A program made the position numbers and the translations under genes. A stretch of DNA of 64,000 nt from Wolfiporia cocos (lineage: Eukaryota > Basidiomycota > Agaricomycetes > Polyporales > Phaeolaceae): the NCBI GenBank assembly GCA_029448655.1, contig JACCLO010000010.1:248001-312000 (forward strand). Direction: 5' to 3'. The notes under the pieces were generated by a model. That model had not been told where the DNA came from. It saw only the letters and a list, made by a program, of their open reading frames with translations, and ran no database searches. This document shows positions 22,463 to 33,002 of the stretch, one piece after another. Numbering within the stretch: the first letter of the stretch is position 1; each line of letters starts with the position of its first letter.

Positions 22463-23171
22463 TCAGAGTGCCTCGGCGTCCTGTTCGTTGTAGATGTCGC
22501 CGTTCCCGCTGAGGGACGGGGTCGTAGGAGTTCGCCATACGAAGTGTTGGCGGCATTCATTCTGTCGATGACCTGGTTGGTTGAGCCCACAAGCTCTGCA
22601 AATATAATCGGGGCAATCGAGGATCCAGTGGTTAGCGGAACCACATTGTCGACACGGCTGCTCGGGGGAGGGCCTCGCTGGTACCCGTAGGGAAGGGATA
22701 TCGCGGAGGTATTCGTTATGTTGGTACCTCCAGTGGTGTGCGGCTCGGTGGAGGTTTTGTGCGGCCCATGTGGGTAGGGAGGCGGTTGTCTCGTTTGTGC
22801 TCCCTCGCACCTCGCTCAAACTCCTCGTGGGTAATACTCTGCACCGAAAGAGATCGTCGAATAGGCGGCGTGCTATTCGCTCTTCGCTGTCTCGCTGGGG
22901 TAGCCCTAGGGCTCTCCTGGCGTGCTGGTGGTTCACGTCGCCTGTCGCTTCCCACACCAGGAACACCTGGCGCCGGGTCTCTAACTCCTGTTCGGCGGGC
23001 CCTCTGAGTCTCGGTAGGCAGCGGAAATAATACTCGATCGCGTTCCATAAAATTAAACGGCCCTGCAACTCGGCGTCGTTCGTCGGTGGTGAAAAAGCGG
23101 GCGGGTCGTGGCACGTATTCGGGTCGGTCGGGAGCAACGTGCTCGCGATCCTCGAAGTCGTTGAGCGCGTG
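22463..23171 (-). pseudogene. G2 downstream ORF, middle and zinc-knuckle end
   Basis: Copy of the G1 downstream ORF. One frame runs from GRLILWNAIEYYFRCLPRLR through RDSEERIARRLFDDL into both knuckles (CRQCGSANHWILDC and CRACGLNQPGHRQNEC) and stops at 22463. This copy shows that the middle and end share a frame. Its N-part lies at 33220-33741 beyond the solo family D LTR, which cut the gene with TSD GCGTG/GTGTG. The N-part again runs in a frame one base off from the middle. Confidence 0.7.
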
Positions 23172-23665
23172 TGTCACAGATTTGGGACATGCCACTATTT
23201 TTCCCGTATTTTTACCTATTTATCTGGTATTTCTACGACCTTGTAGACATTTACGCTGCTAAGCACCCGTCTACACGTACATGCAACCAAACAACACGTA
23301 CACAACGCGGTATACGTCCATCTGTCATAACAACACGTACATAACACGTTCGTACGCGTCAATGACTCAGCGGACTAACCTCCGGTGTCACGCGCCTTAC
23401 TCATATCCCGATCCCGGGCTATGTCAGTACAATTGGATAAGCGGCCCGCTCGTTATCACATGCCAATGCCCTTACGATTACTCATATCCCAATACCGGTA
23501 TATAAGAATCACATGCATGGCTTACTAACGTAGCTACAGCCACTTCCACAACACGGACCTACGGTCCAAACAAACGTTCTTACTGGTGCGGCCATTACCG
23601 GCGCACATGGTCTACTGTAGTTTACGACTTAGCTGTATTAGTTATGTCTGCGCACAGACCATCTC

Positions 23666-24309
23666 TGTAACGAATGACTTACTTGTAGGGTCTTGAGGTT
23701 AGACGAAGCTAAGAAGACTAAGTAGTTGTTGCTGGTTAGGCAAGAGTGTTATCGATGTGTAACGAAGTTGATAGTTCTGGGGCAATAGCCGCCAGAGAAT
23801 GCAAGCTTATATAAATGTGGTATAGGACCCCTGGTACTCTAGGTAGGACTAACGATACAGTAGGGCGTAGGGCACAGGCCGGTAATGGCGGTGCTAACGA
23901 AGTGTCCGTAGCTTGTGATATGGGGATCCCGGGCTGAGTCATAGGCCGATCCGGATATGTCATTGGTATGACGATGCGTGAGTAAGGCGTCTACGTTAGA
24001 AACGTGATGTGGGTCCGGACTCTGCCCAGAGTCTGGAACGGTGATGTCAGTTATGACGTGGCAGTGCTAAGGGTGCTGGAGATAGTATCATGTGATGAAT
24101 AGGTAACGTGGTTGAGAGATAAGATAAGACGTCTAGTGTGGGAATGGTCACGTGAGTGATCTACGAGGTTATGGTTCGGTACAGCGGCACGGTAGCTTAA
24201 GTATAGCTTAGATACAGGATAAGTGCAGATGTCGAAGAACAATTCGGAATAAATGCGAAGAAATAGTGAAAAATACTGGGAAAATTAGAGAACAGATAAA
24301 TCTGTGACA
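23666..24309 (-). repeat. E2 3' LTR (family H, 644 bp)
   Basis: On the minus strand TGTCACAGATTTATC to CATTCGTTACA. Same length as the 5' LTR. Confidence 0.93.
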
Positions 24310-24394
24310 TTACCCCCTCTTCAGACTTCAGCGACCCGATGAAGACATTAGATGTGTGTGCTAGAGCCCACTTAAGGGTTAGGCTTTGTGTTTA

Positions 24395-25027
24395 TTACCT
24401 TCCAGTGGATCCAAATCCCTTCTCTCCACGAGAACCGATACTGAGATAGTCTCTTTCATACGTCCCGGTATTACCGTGATGTACTTCAGAATGATCGAGC
24501 GGCTGAACGATGAGTTGGGCGATTTTGTCGCCTGCGAGGACGTTGTAATATTCTGTACCAAGATTGTGAATCATGACTTTGATTTCGCCACGATAATCCC
24601 AATCTATGATTCCGCCTAAGACTGTTAACGATTTCTTGGCCATACTAGACCGGGTTTCCAAGTGTCCATAGCTTCCATAAGGAAGAAGGATACGTAAATC
24701 AGTGGAAACGGTGGTTGTCGTATTTGGCTTCAGAGAAATGTCTTCGGCTGAGAATATATCGTAACCCGCCGAGTGAGGGGTACCTTTGTCAGGGTACATT
24801 CCCTTGACTCCCACGGCGAATTCTAAGTACTTGTTGAATTTTACGTTGTCGTCTACGAAGTTTCCGTAGATATCGCGTTTAACCCATTTTCGTTCTGCTT
24901 TTCTTTCCTCTTCGGTGTATTCCTCATTCTGGAGCGGCCAGTCGTCTGGCCAAAGGTATCTGTCTCCGACTTTCCAGTCGTCATCATCTTCTGGGTCTGC
25001 TACTGCAATCTGGTGACGCGTAGAGCG
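24395..25027 (-). CDS. E2 dUTPase domain, in frame after the pol stop
   Basis: dUTP diphosphatase hydrolyses dUTP to dUMP and keeps uracil out of newly made DNA. The frame is the same as pol and open from directly after the TGA at 25028. It first has a linker with DRYLWPDDWP and then the five dUTPase motifs: SAGYDIFSAE, TRSSMA, GGIIDWDYRGE (catalytic Asp and the Tyr that stacks on uracil), AGDKIAQLIV, and RGEKGFGSTG. All key residues look present. In E3 and E4 the same domain is continuous with pol, so here it is either cut off by a mutation or reached by readthrough. It ends 85 bp from the 3' LTR. Confidence 0.85.
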   Translation of the reverse strand, partial: RSTRHQIAVADPEDDDDWKVGDRYLWPDDWPLQNEEYTEEERKAERKWVKRDIYGNFVDDNVKFNKYLEFAVGVKGMYPDKGTPHSAGYDIFSAEDISLKPNTTTTVSTDLRILLPYGSYGHLETRSSMAKKSLTVLGGIIDWDYRGEIKVMIHNLGTEYYNVLAGDKIAQLIVQPLDHSEVHHGNTGTYERDYLSIGSRGEKGFGSTGR

Positions 25028-28000
25028 TCAAGGTGGGGCTGGTGCGTTAAATGATTTGGCTTTGTACTCATTGAGCGCCTCCTCAGCACCTGTCAGGTTC
25101 TCTTCTGGTTCCCAAGTGTCGGACTCAGCAGTATGATCTTTCCATCGTACTAGGAACTCGGTCTTGTGACCTCGTTTCCTGTGGCTGAGTATCTCCTCCA
25201 CTTCGTATTCTTCTGGTTCTTCTAAGTCCTTTTCGATATCGGACTCGGATTCTTCCTTGCCTTCCGGATGGTGGTATAGGACTAGTTTGGACGCGTGGAA
25301 TACAGGATGATAAGCGCGATACTGAATACCCATCTTTAGTCTGAATGTGACGGGAGATAGTTGTTCGAGGACCCTGAAAGGGCCGATGTATCGGGGCGCT
25401 AGACTGCGTTCGGTGTCCTGGTAATCCTTGGTGCTTACAAGTACTTTATCTCCGATTGTAAATGGTGGAGATTTCTTTCCTTGGTCCGCATACCATTTCC
25501 ATCTATCTGCGGCTAATTGCATTGCTGCTTTCGCCTGATCCTGCGCTTGCCAGCGCTTGTGTGCTATGTCATTCAAGTCCTTGTCAGGACTTATCTGAAT
25601 GTCGAGTGGACCTGCCCGTGGGTGCCTTCCTAGTTCCATATAGAACGGCGAATACTTGGTGGTTTCTGAGGCCACGTTGTTGTATGCGAACTCAGCTGTT
25701 GGGAGTAGTTGGCTCCAGTTGTCTTTTTCGTAAGAATTGACATAACAGCGTAAATATTGTTCCAACGTTTGATTCGTGCGTTCTGTTTGTCCATCAGTCT
25801 GGGGATGATAGGCGGTAGTCATGGATCGTTGTATGCCAAGTTGGGAGCACCATTCTCCGAATAGTTTCGAGGAGAATTGTACGCCTCTGTCCGATATGAT
25901 CTGCTTAGGTAATCCGTGTAACGGGTAGAACCTGCCGTAGAGAATAGTGGCAAGGTCCTTGGTACCGAATTTAGCATTGATCGGGTAGAAACGGGCTCGT
26001 TTGGTTAGGCGATCGACTACTACCATGATTGCATCGTAGGTAGACTTGTTGAACGTGGATTTCGGAAGATACATGATGAAGTCACAAGTGATAACCTCCC
26101 ATGGTCCTTCAGGGACGGGGTTGGGCTGGAGCATGCCGTAAGGCTTCTCAGGTCGGTTCTTCATTCGTTGACATGTGTCGCATGCTTGTACGTACTTCTT
26201 GACGTCGGTTGTCATTGATGGCCAATAATAGTTCCGTGTGATAAGTTCGTACGTCTTCCATCTGCCGAAGTGGCCGGCAGAAGGATGGTCATGATGTGCT
26301 TCCATCAGACGTTGTTGTAACTCTGGAACCTTAGGGACATAGACTTTTCCACGTCGTAATAGAAGACCGTTCTCGTAATTCCATTCTGTGAGGTCTTTCT
26401 TGAATTCTCTAGGACTAGATGAGAGAAGTTGTTTATAGTCCTTGGTTACTTCATCTGATAGCAACGCTTTGCGGGTTTCTTCCATGAGTTTATCATCCTC
26501 GTTTGAGTTGATAGTAGGGTTATGGGCGGATTCGATAGCGTGAATGGCAAGTTCATGCGCGAAAAATTCTGGTTTCAGAAGTATCTGGTCGCGATTATCG
26601 TTTTCCACCCCCTCTTCATGGTCTGGCCTCCTGGACAGAGGATCTGCGGTAAGCATTGTTTTTCCAGGCTTATGGTATAGCTTGAAATTGAAGCGAGTGA
26701 GGTATAGTGCCCATCGGGCTTGCCGGCGTGTGAGCTTCTGCGCGGTTCGGAAGTACGTAAGATTTAGGTGATCTGTCCATACTTCGAACGGTTCCTTATG
26801 GCCTTCGAGATAGTGACGCCATTCTTCTAGGGCTCGTATGATGCCTAGAAGTTCCTTGTCGTATATCTCATAGTTCCGTTCCGGAGCTGTCATGGTCTTT
26901 GAAAAGAACGCCACGGGATGATACATCTTGTCAGATGTATCAAGTTGTGATAGGACGGCTCCAGTTGCAAAGTCTGATGCATCGGACTCTACTCGGAATG
27001 GTTGGTCATAGTTGGGGATCCGGAGGATCGGTGCGGTTGTGAAGGCTCGCTTGAGAGTCTCGAACGCTTCCTGTTGGGGTGCTTCCCAAGACCACGGAGT
27101 GTCTTTCTTGGTCAGTGCTGTCAATGGTCTGGCCACCTTGGAGAAGTCCTTGATAAATCGCCTATAGAAATTGGCGAATCCGATAAAGGCCTGGACTTCC
27201 TTTACTTTCCGAGGTATCGGCCATGATTGAACTCCATCATACTTCTTTTGGTCCATCTCGACCTTCCCTTTGGAAATAATCATGCCGAGATATTCGATCG
27301 AACTGTGTTCAAAGAAGCATTTCTCTGGTTTGGCGAACAGATCGCACTCACGGAGCCTTGTCAGGACCGCTTTTACGAGTTTGCGATGTTCAGCCAGGTC
27401 ATTGCCGAAAATCAGAATGTCGTCTGGATAAACGATGACTTTACCCGATTGGATAAAGTCTTCTAGAACCGAATTCATCATTGCTTGGAAGGTTCCGGGT
27501 GCGTTACAGAAACCGAAGTACATAACGGTGGCTTCGAATAGTCCACGGTGCGTGATAAACGCTGTTTTCCATTCGTCGCCCTCCTTTATCCAAACATTGT
27601 TGTAGCCCCATCGTAGATCGATTTTTGTAAAGATGGATGCTTGGGCTAGTTGATCAATGAGATCAGATATTCGGGGTATGGGATATTTGTTTTGTACTGT
27701 AATTTCGTTGAGTTTCCTGTAATCTACAACCATCCGGAGACCTCCGTCTTTCTTTTTTACGAAAAAGACGGGCGATGCAAACGGGGATTTCGACGGTACG
27801 ATATAACCTTTGCGGAATTCCTCAGTGATCCATTGATCTAAGGAGTTGCGTTCTGCGGGACCCATGGGGTACGGCTTAGCTGAGCGGGGGAATTCTGCGC
27901 CTTCTTTGATTTCGATGGCGTGGTCGAAGTGTTTCCGAGTCGGCATCCTGTCGGATGCCTTGTGACTAAACACTGTGGGACCGAATTCGTGGTATTCCTC

Positions 28001-28789
28001 AGGGACGAGAGACTTCCACTTGTCAGTGTCAATAGTCTCGCCGTCAGGGCTTGAGTTAATTTCTGCTACTAAATTGGCTAGCAGTGCTGCATCCTCATCG
28101 TCTAGGGTCTCCACCCAATTGACGAAGGGGTTTTGGAAATCTTCCTCTGCAATGATATCTATGGGAAGATCCCAGAGAGTTTTCTCTCGATGGCTTTTCT
28201 CGTCGAGGTAGTCATCCTCGACCGAAGGCCGCGGTGGCCTGTTTTTCTTGGCATGGGCGCAATTTCCATTGATAATGCAACGGGAGTAATCCATTTGACT
28301 TGTTGCCCAGTCAAAGTGTGGATTGTGCTTATGTAACCAATCATGTCCCAATATGATGTCCTGTCCTCCTAATTTAATGACATGGAGAGCAATAGTCTCT
28401 TTATGCTCTCCGTGTTGGAGATATGCCTTTACGAGCTCGTTGATCTCGCCGTGCTCATTGTAGGTACCATCAGCGTTTTTGACCTTTAAGGGCATAGGAA
28501 GGGGATTGGTTAGGAGCTTATGCTTCTCGACGAATTCTTTATCGATAATGCTTAGAGACGCTCCCGAGTCGATTAATGCCAAGGCTTGCACTTGTTGACC
28601 ATATACCCAGAGAGTCACGTTAATTCCAAAGGATTCTTTCGGGTTGTGCGCGTCATTAACGTATACGTTTGAAATACTCTCATTGACGGGGGTACAGGTA
28701 CTAGTACAGGATTCAGAAACACATGGGCAAGTCTTCACATGTTTCCTAGGAAAAAACCCGAGCGATTCAGGTCTCCTCCGGTTGTCCAT
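25028..28789 (-). CDS. pol: E2 pol: protease, RT, RNase H, integrase, chromodomain (1253 aa)
   Basis: Order of domains: retropepsin-like protease (LIDSGASLSIID, about residue 72), RT (RMVVDYRKLNEI; RWGYNNVWIKEGDEW; active site VIVYPDDILIFG, Pro where all sister elements have Leu), RNase H (SDASDFATGAVL, YDKELLGI, WTDHLNLTY), integrase with an HHCC zinc site (AHHDHPSAGHFGRWKTYE, then CDTCQRMK) and D,D-35-E-type core (CDFIMYLP; SDRGVQFSSKLF; AYHPQTDGQTERTNQ), then a chromodomain (EEYEVEEILSHRKRGHKTEF, LVRWKDHTAESDTWEPE). It overlaps gag by 55 bases in the -1 frame. The annotated start is nominal; translation probably enters by frameshift from gag. It ends in TGA just before the dUTPase linker. 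Confidence 0.93.
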   Translation of the reverse strand: MDNRRRPESLGFFPRKHVKTCPCVSESCTSTCTPVNESISNVYVNDAHNPKESFGINVTLWVYGQQVQALALIDSGASLSIIDKEFVEKHKLLTNPLPMPLKVKNADGTYNEHGEINELVKAYLQHGEHKETIALHVIKLGGQDIILGHDWLHKHNPHFDWATSQMDYSRCIINGNCAHAKKNRPPRPSVEDDYLDEKSHREKTLWDLPIDIIAEEDFQNPFVNWVETLDDEDAALLANLVAEINSSPDGETIDTDKWKSLVPEEYHEFGPTVFSHKASDRMPTRKHFDHAIEIKEGAEFPRSAKPYPMGPAERNSLDQWITEEFRKGYIVPSKSPFASPVFFVKKKDGGLRMVVDYRKLNEITVQNKYPIPRISDLIDQLAQASIFTKIDLRWGYNNVWIKEGDEWKTAFITHRGLFEATVMYFGFCNAPGTFQAMMNSVLEDFIQSGKVIVYPDDILIFGNDLAEHRKLVKAVLTRLRECDLFAKPEKCFFEHSSIEYLGMIISKGKVEMDQKKYDGVQSWPIPRKVKEVQAFIGFANFYRRFIKDFSKVARPLTALTKKDTPWSWEAPQQEAFETLKRAFTTAPILRIPNYDQPFRVESDASDFATGAVLSQLDTSDKMYHPVAFFSKTMTAPERNYEIYDKELLGIIRALEEWRHYLEGHKEPFEVWTDHLNLTYFRTAQKLTRRQARWALYLTRFNFKLYHKPGKTMLTADPLSRRPDHEEGVENDNRDQILLKPEFFAHELAIHAIESAHNPTINSNEDDKLMEETRKALLSDEVTKDYKQLLSSSPREFKKDLTEWNYENGLLLRRGKVYVPKVPELQQRLMEAHHDHPSAGHFGRWKTYELITRNYYWPSMTTDVKKYVQACDTCQRMKNRPEKPYGMLQPNPVPEGPWEVITCDFIMYLPKSTFNKSTYDAIMVVVDRLTKRARFYPINAKFGTKDLATILYGRFYPLHGLPKQIISDRGVQFSSKLFGEWCSQLGIQRSMTTAYHPQTDGQTERTNQTLEQYLRCYVNSYEKDNWSQLLPTAEFAYNNVASETTKYSPFYMELGRHPRAGPLDIQISPDKDLNDIAHKRWQAQDQAKAAMQLAADRWKWYADQGKKSPPFTIGDKVLVSTKDYQDTERSLAPRYIGPFRVLEQLSPVTFRLKMGIQYRAYHPVFHASKLVLYHHPEGKEESESDIEKDLEEPEEYEVEEILSHRKRGHKTEFLVRWKDHTAESDTWEPEENLTGAEEALNEYKAKSFNAPAPP
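28716..28759 (-). promoter_or_regulatory. E2 gag-pol -1 frameshift signal
   Basis: Slippery heptamer G GGT TTT (28759-28753), in phase with the gag codons TCG GGT TTT, followed after 7 bases by a 10-bp stem (28745-28736 with 28725-28716) and a 10-base loop. A -1 slip leads straight into the pol frame (GFFPRKHVK). GGGTTTT is an established -1 heptamer (barley yellow dwarf virus). Confidence 0.7.
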
Positions 28790-30573
28790 GGTAGGACAGT
28801 CTCGCGTGGGAGGGGTTGGGATTCCTCCGAGACGTGGCTGACGTTGTCGTCAGAGATGCGCGTGGTGGGGGCCAACTCCACGGTACCGACCGTTGCTGAT
28901 GCCGCTGATGAGGGCACGGTGCTGGTACTGGCCTGCTGGTCATCGGGAACGAAGTATTCCCGGATGACTTCTCGGACGAATCGTCCATTTCTGTTGTCGG
29001 TTTTGCCGGAGGCCGACGTTCCTCCATTAGACTTTCCTGCTTTGCTGCCGGCAGGGTTCGGCTTCTTGAAGCGACACGGGTTGTACGGGTTCGTACAGGC
29101 GTCGCGTCCACAGACGTTGCACTTGCGTGCGGGGGCGGCGAGATACCAATTTTTGAACTTGGGGTTCTGCTTCCATTCGGCACCCGCGCGGGCGTCGGAC
29201 GGAAGCGTGGTTGGCTTCTCCTTCAGATTTCGCCCCGTGGTCTTGTCAGACCCGGTCGTTGTGGTGGCGTGGGTGACGGTTGAGGTGGTCTTGCCAGACC
29301 CCGTCTTTTCCTTCTCCTTCTCCTTCCTCTTCTCTCCGTCGCCGAATAACGTTCCGCCTGCGATTTTGTCGCGATAAGCGGCCTTGTACATGCGGATAGA
29401 CATGTCGAGATATTTCTCCCAGTCCGTTGGGGCCTGGAAGGTTCCGGACGCCTCCATTATTCCGAAAGCTTCGCGCACCTTTGCAGGGAACACGTGCGGG
29501 AGCTTCCGGATGAGGGTTTTTTCCTCGGTTTCTGCCTTGCACGCCAATTGTCGCAGGCGCTCCGTGTATACGAAGAAGTCGGCTTCGGCCTTCTTCCTGC
29601 CCGAGTCACCGAAGTAACTCTCGATCTCCTCCTGGGCGATCTCCTTCTCGTTCTTCTTCCCATATACGTTCTCCATCTCCCTCTCGAACTCGGCCCACGT
29701 GCCAAGGGACTCCGCAGGGTCGTGGGACTTCTTCACACGCGCTTCCTGATAGCGGAAAGCGTGGCCGGATAGCCGGGTCAGGGCGGATACGATCTGCCGA
29801 CGTTCGTCGGTGATCTCTGCGTCCGCGAAGTACATGATGCACTTCGCGAGCCACTCCGTCACGGTGATCTTGGACCCTTCGCCTGAGAATTCTGGCGGGG
29901 GCGTGGCTTTCCGGGCGTAAGTTGGTGCGGCGGCTGCTGCTGCTGGTGGCCCTGCCGGGCCTGCAGCGGGAGCCTTTTCCAAGGCTGTGATTCGGGCGAG
30001 GGCGCGGTCTAGGTCGTTTCGGTCTGCCCTTCGATGATTTTCTAGGCTTTTGATGCGACCATTGAGGGCACGAATGAACGTGCGAACCTCGTCTGACTTT
30101 CGTAGCACCTTTGTGAATCGTGCGTCGAGTATGTTAAGGAGCTCGGTGATCGAGTCCGTGGAGAAGTTGGCGGCGGCGTTGGCTGCCTCGACGATGCTGT
30201 TGAAAGCTACGGCTATTTCTGCCTGTAAGTCGTCGAGGGCTTCGGGGGGGACACCGCTGACCAATCGGTCGTACATCTCGCCACGGTCCCTGTAGAAGAT
30301 GTCTTCGGGGACCTCCATTTCAAGGGGCTGGTACGGACCATAAGCGGGGGGAAGCACGACTTCGCCGGTTATGGCGTTGTCAGGAATGGCTTCCCCGAGC
30401 CACGTCTCATCTCGGATGATTTGGAGACGCTCTCGTTGAGCGTGACGAACACGGGCTGCGCGTTCGATGGGGGGCGGGTTCGTGAGTTCCCGTGCCTGAC
30501 GGGTAGGAGTCTCCGGGTTTGTTTCGGGGGACGAAGCCCTGGAGGTGGAGGTTCCTGCGCGAGTGGTCGGCAT
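28735..30573 (-). CDS. gag: E2 gag (612 aa)
   Basis: Structural polyprotein. N-terminal Pro/Thr/Arg-rich head, a helical part with LVSGVPPEALDDLQAEIAVA, a coiled coil around RTFIRALNGRIKSLENHRR, a Pro/Ala linker ending KATPPPEFSGEG, a capsid-like domain (VTEWLAKCIMYFADAEI, FVYTERLRQLACKAE) and a basic C-terminus. The zinc-binding motif is CNVCGRDACTNPYNPC, spaced CX2CX4CX6C instead of the usual CX2CX4HX4C; E3 has the same spacing. It ends at TGA (28735-28737), inside the frameshift stem. Confidence 0.88.
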   Translation of the reverse strand: MPTTRAGTSTSRASSPETNPETPTRQARELTNPPPIERAARVRHAQRERLQIIRDETWLGEAIPDNAITGEVVLPPAYGPYQPLEMEVPEDIFYRDRGEMYDRLVSGVPPEALDDLQAEIAVAFNSIVEAANAAANFSTDSITELLNILDARFTKVLRKSDEVRTFIRALNGRIKSLENHRRADRNDLDRALARITALEKAPAAGPAGPPAAAAAAPTYARKATPPPEFSGEGSKITVTEWLAKCIMYFADAEITDERRQIVSALTRLSGHAFRYQEARVKKSHDPAESLGTWAEFEREMENVYGKKNEKEIAQEEIESYFGDSGRKKAEADFFVYTERLRQLACKAETEEKTLIRKLPHVFPAKVREAFGIMEASGTFQAPTDWEKYLDMSIRMYKAAYRDKIAGGTLFGDGEKRKEKEKEKTGSGKTTSTVTHATTTTGSDKTTGRNLKEKPTTLPSDARAGAEWKQNPKFKNWYLAAPARKCNVCGRDACTNPYNPCRFKKPNPAGSKAGKSNGGTSASGKTDNRNGRFVREVIREYFVPDDQQASTSTVPSSAASATVGTVELAPTTRISDDNVSHVSEESQPLPRETVLPWTTGGDLNRSGFFLGNM

Positions 30574-30753
30574 TGTGCTGTGACCGGCGCAGATAAGTCC
30601 TCCTGATCTTGGCTTGAAGATAATAGGAAAATAGGAAATAAAATATCCTTGTCAGGATGTGAGTCATATAGTCGAGTCATGCCTTATGCCTTTCGTTTCA
30701 GTCTTGTCAGACTATGAAGCGTGATAACCCTTGTCAGGATTATATTTGTGTGT

Positions 30754-31720
30754 CTACGACAACGAAGGGAATTGGAGGTTGAGGGCATTCAAGCCCCGTA
30801 CAATATTAGATATGTGTCTTTCTTGTATACCTCGCCCCTTCCTCAGATATGCCCCTACTGCCTTTGCGTCCCTCTCTACTTCCCGCATCTGCTTATTATC
30901 TAGCTGGCGGTATAGTACGGCCTCGAAGAACTTATAGCTCATTTTGCTAAAAGCCTTCACCATGTTGAGGAATTCCTGGGACTCTGGTTTGCAGGACTCC
31001 CGGTAGTCGTTAATGAGCTTGTTGTACAAGCTTGCAAGAAGCTTGTGCGCTGCCTCGAGTTTTGGGAGGATGCGCTGGGCCCATTCGTACTGCTTTAGAG
31101 TACATAAGACTAGATCGGGGTCGATGTGTTCTGGGAACTTCGACTCATAGTCCTTGATCCAGGGTTGCCGGATGGTGACGGACTTGGCGATGGCTGTCGC
31201 CGTCTCCTTGGAGAGGATTCTCTCCTCCAGCGGTCGGCCCGAGTAGCCCGTAGAAGGCTGGTACTGGGGGCCGAACTTGGCGTGGTGGGCGTTAGCAAAA
31301 GCTTTGGCAGCTGCTTCCTCCGAGCGCTGCACGCGGGCACGCTCGGCAGTCCACAACCGCCGCTGCTCTTCGGCGAACTTGAGTTGTTGTGCGTATAGTT
31401 GGTTGTCTTCGAGCAACCAGTCGTCGTACTCCCGCTGTTCCTCGGGCGTGAGCTTAGGGAGGTGGAAGCGGGATTGGTTGTTAGGGTTCCACGAGTTGTT
31501 GTGGTAACATCTGGTACGGATGAGGTCCTTGACCTCTTTGACGCTCTTGGACGGGATGTCCCAGAGCTCCGGTTTCCCGGTAGCAGCGTTGGTAACCACC
31601 ATCTTGTTAGGGGGGGGCGGCTACCGACTGCTTGACCTTCTCCTTGGGGAGTTGGACGGGTCCAGCGGCGAGGCGAGCCTCGAGCCTGCGGACGGATGCT
31701 TCGTAACGGTCGGCGGGCAT
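30754..31720 (-). pseudogene. E2 ORF-A2 (one-base frameshift)
   Basis: Homologue of ORF-A1. It starts MPADRYEASVRRLEARLAAG at 31720, has the box VVTNAATGKPELWDIPSK, a charged helical middle and the C-terminal helical domain ending RHISNIVRGLNALNLQFP. The frame breaks in a run of eight C (31609-31616 region); one C fewer would join MPADRY... to the 282-codon part downstream. The rest (30754-31602) is open. The box and the end motif are almost identical to ORF-A1, while the middle differs strongly, so box and C-terminus look like the parts under constraint. Confidence 0.75.
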
Positions 31721-32358
31721 GACTATGTGACTATGTAAGAAGATACGTAAAAAATTATGTAGTCTAATGATAATGGTCGTGTCTTGATTTGCTCGGTATG
31801 CGTATAGTCGGCGTAGTCGGCGTCTGACGGAGCTCTCTCTAACTCCGCCAGGAAGAATCGGATACAACACCTGTGACGGGCCTACGTCTGGGTGGAAATT
31901 CATTTAGAGTATTGCACTCAGGGTGATATAACCCGTAATCTCCTAATGTCCGGATACATCGGTTATCCATTGCCTCGTAGTCCCGAGTAGGGTAGTACGG
32001 CTCAGGGAGATGCCCGGAAGCTTCTCGACCTATAGAGCGCGGCGCAGGGCCTTCATCCGTTACATATGTAAGGAGATCCCTTTAATGTCTAATGGGGTAA
32101 GACGGCCTACTTATCCGAGGATCGCACGGTCAGGGGTTAACCCTAGTCGGCATGATGATCCAGGGATGTTTTCGGACTCAGACGGAAGTTCTTGTCAGAC
32201 CGACCGCCTGCCACTGTAAGCCATGTGGATCGGCTATAGTATTCCCCCAGAACCCAATACGCTGTTTGAATACCGAGACAAAACGACCTAGAAACAGATA
32301 GAAATCAAACCGCCCAGAGCCTTGCCAGGCTGGGGGCGTAGAAAAAGAACTATCAAAG
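31721..32358 (-). other. E2 leader, non-coding
   Basis: About 640 bases between the 5' LTR and ORF-A2 with no credible frame. It contains GC-rich inverted words and is not alignable by eye to the E1/E3 leader, although length and position are the same. Confidence 0.65.
32346..32356 (-). promoter_or_regulatory. Putative self-priming site of E2
   Basis: Minus-strand TTGATAGTTCT, two bases after the LTR end, is complementary to AGAACTATCAA inside the LTR (32461-32471), 28 bases past the TATA box (32499-32506). The sequence differs from the family B site but complementarity is kept. Confidence 0.7.
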
Positions 32359-33002
32359 TGTAACGAATGACTTACTTGTAGGATCTTGAGGTTAGACGAA
32401 GCTAAGAAGACTAAGTAGTTGTTGCTGGTTAGGCAAGAGTGTTATCGATGTGTAACGAAGTTGATAGTTCTGGGGCAATAGCCGCCAGAGAATGCAAGCT
32501 TATATACAATGTGTATAGGACCCCTGGTACTCTAAGTAGGACTAACGATACAGTAGGGCGTAGGGCACAGGCCGGTAATGGCGGTGCTAACGAAGTGTCC
32601 GTAGCTTGTGATATGGGGATCCCGGGCTGAGTCATAGGCCGATCGGGATATGTCATGGATATGACGATGCGTGAGTAAGGCGTCTACGCTAGGAACGTGA
32701 TGTGGGTCCGGACTCTGCCCAGAGTCTGGAACGGTGATGTCAGTAATGACGTGGCAGCGCTAAGGGTGCTGGAGATAGTATCATGTGATGAATAGGTATC
32801 GTGGTTGAGAGATAAGATAAGACGTCTAGTGTGGGAATGGTCACGTGAGTGATCTACGAGGTTATGGTTCGGTACAGCGGCACGGTAGCTTAAGTATAGC
32901 TTAGATACAGGATAAGTGCAGATGTCGAAGAACAATTCGGAATAAATGCGAAGAAATAGTGAAAAATACTGGGAAAATTAGAGAACAGATAAATCTGTGA
33001 CA
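32359..33002 (-). repeat. E2 5' LTR (family H, 644 bp)
   Basis: On the minus strand TGTCACAGATTTATC to CATTCGTTACA with a TATATAAG box (32499-32506), followed on the plus side by TSD GTCTC. Confidence 0.93.

Larger units (their letters stand above)
23666..33002 (-). mobile_element. E2: full-length family H Ty3/Gypsy element with dUTPase (9337 bp)
   Basis: 5' LTR 32359-33002, leader, ORF-A, gag, pol, C-terminal dUTPase, purine tract GAAGAGGGGGTAA, 3' LTR 23666-24309. TSD ATCTC (23661-23665) and GTCTC (33003-33007), one G-to-A at CpG. The LTRs differ at about a dozen sites, so it is older than E3 and E4. Defects: one-base gain in a C-run of ORF-A, YPDD in place of YLDD in RT, one TGA before the dUTPase. 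Confidence 0.93.
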
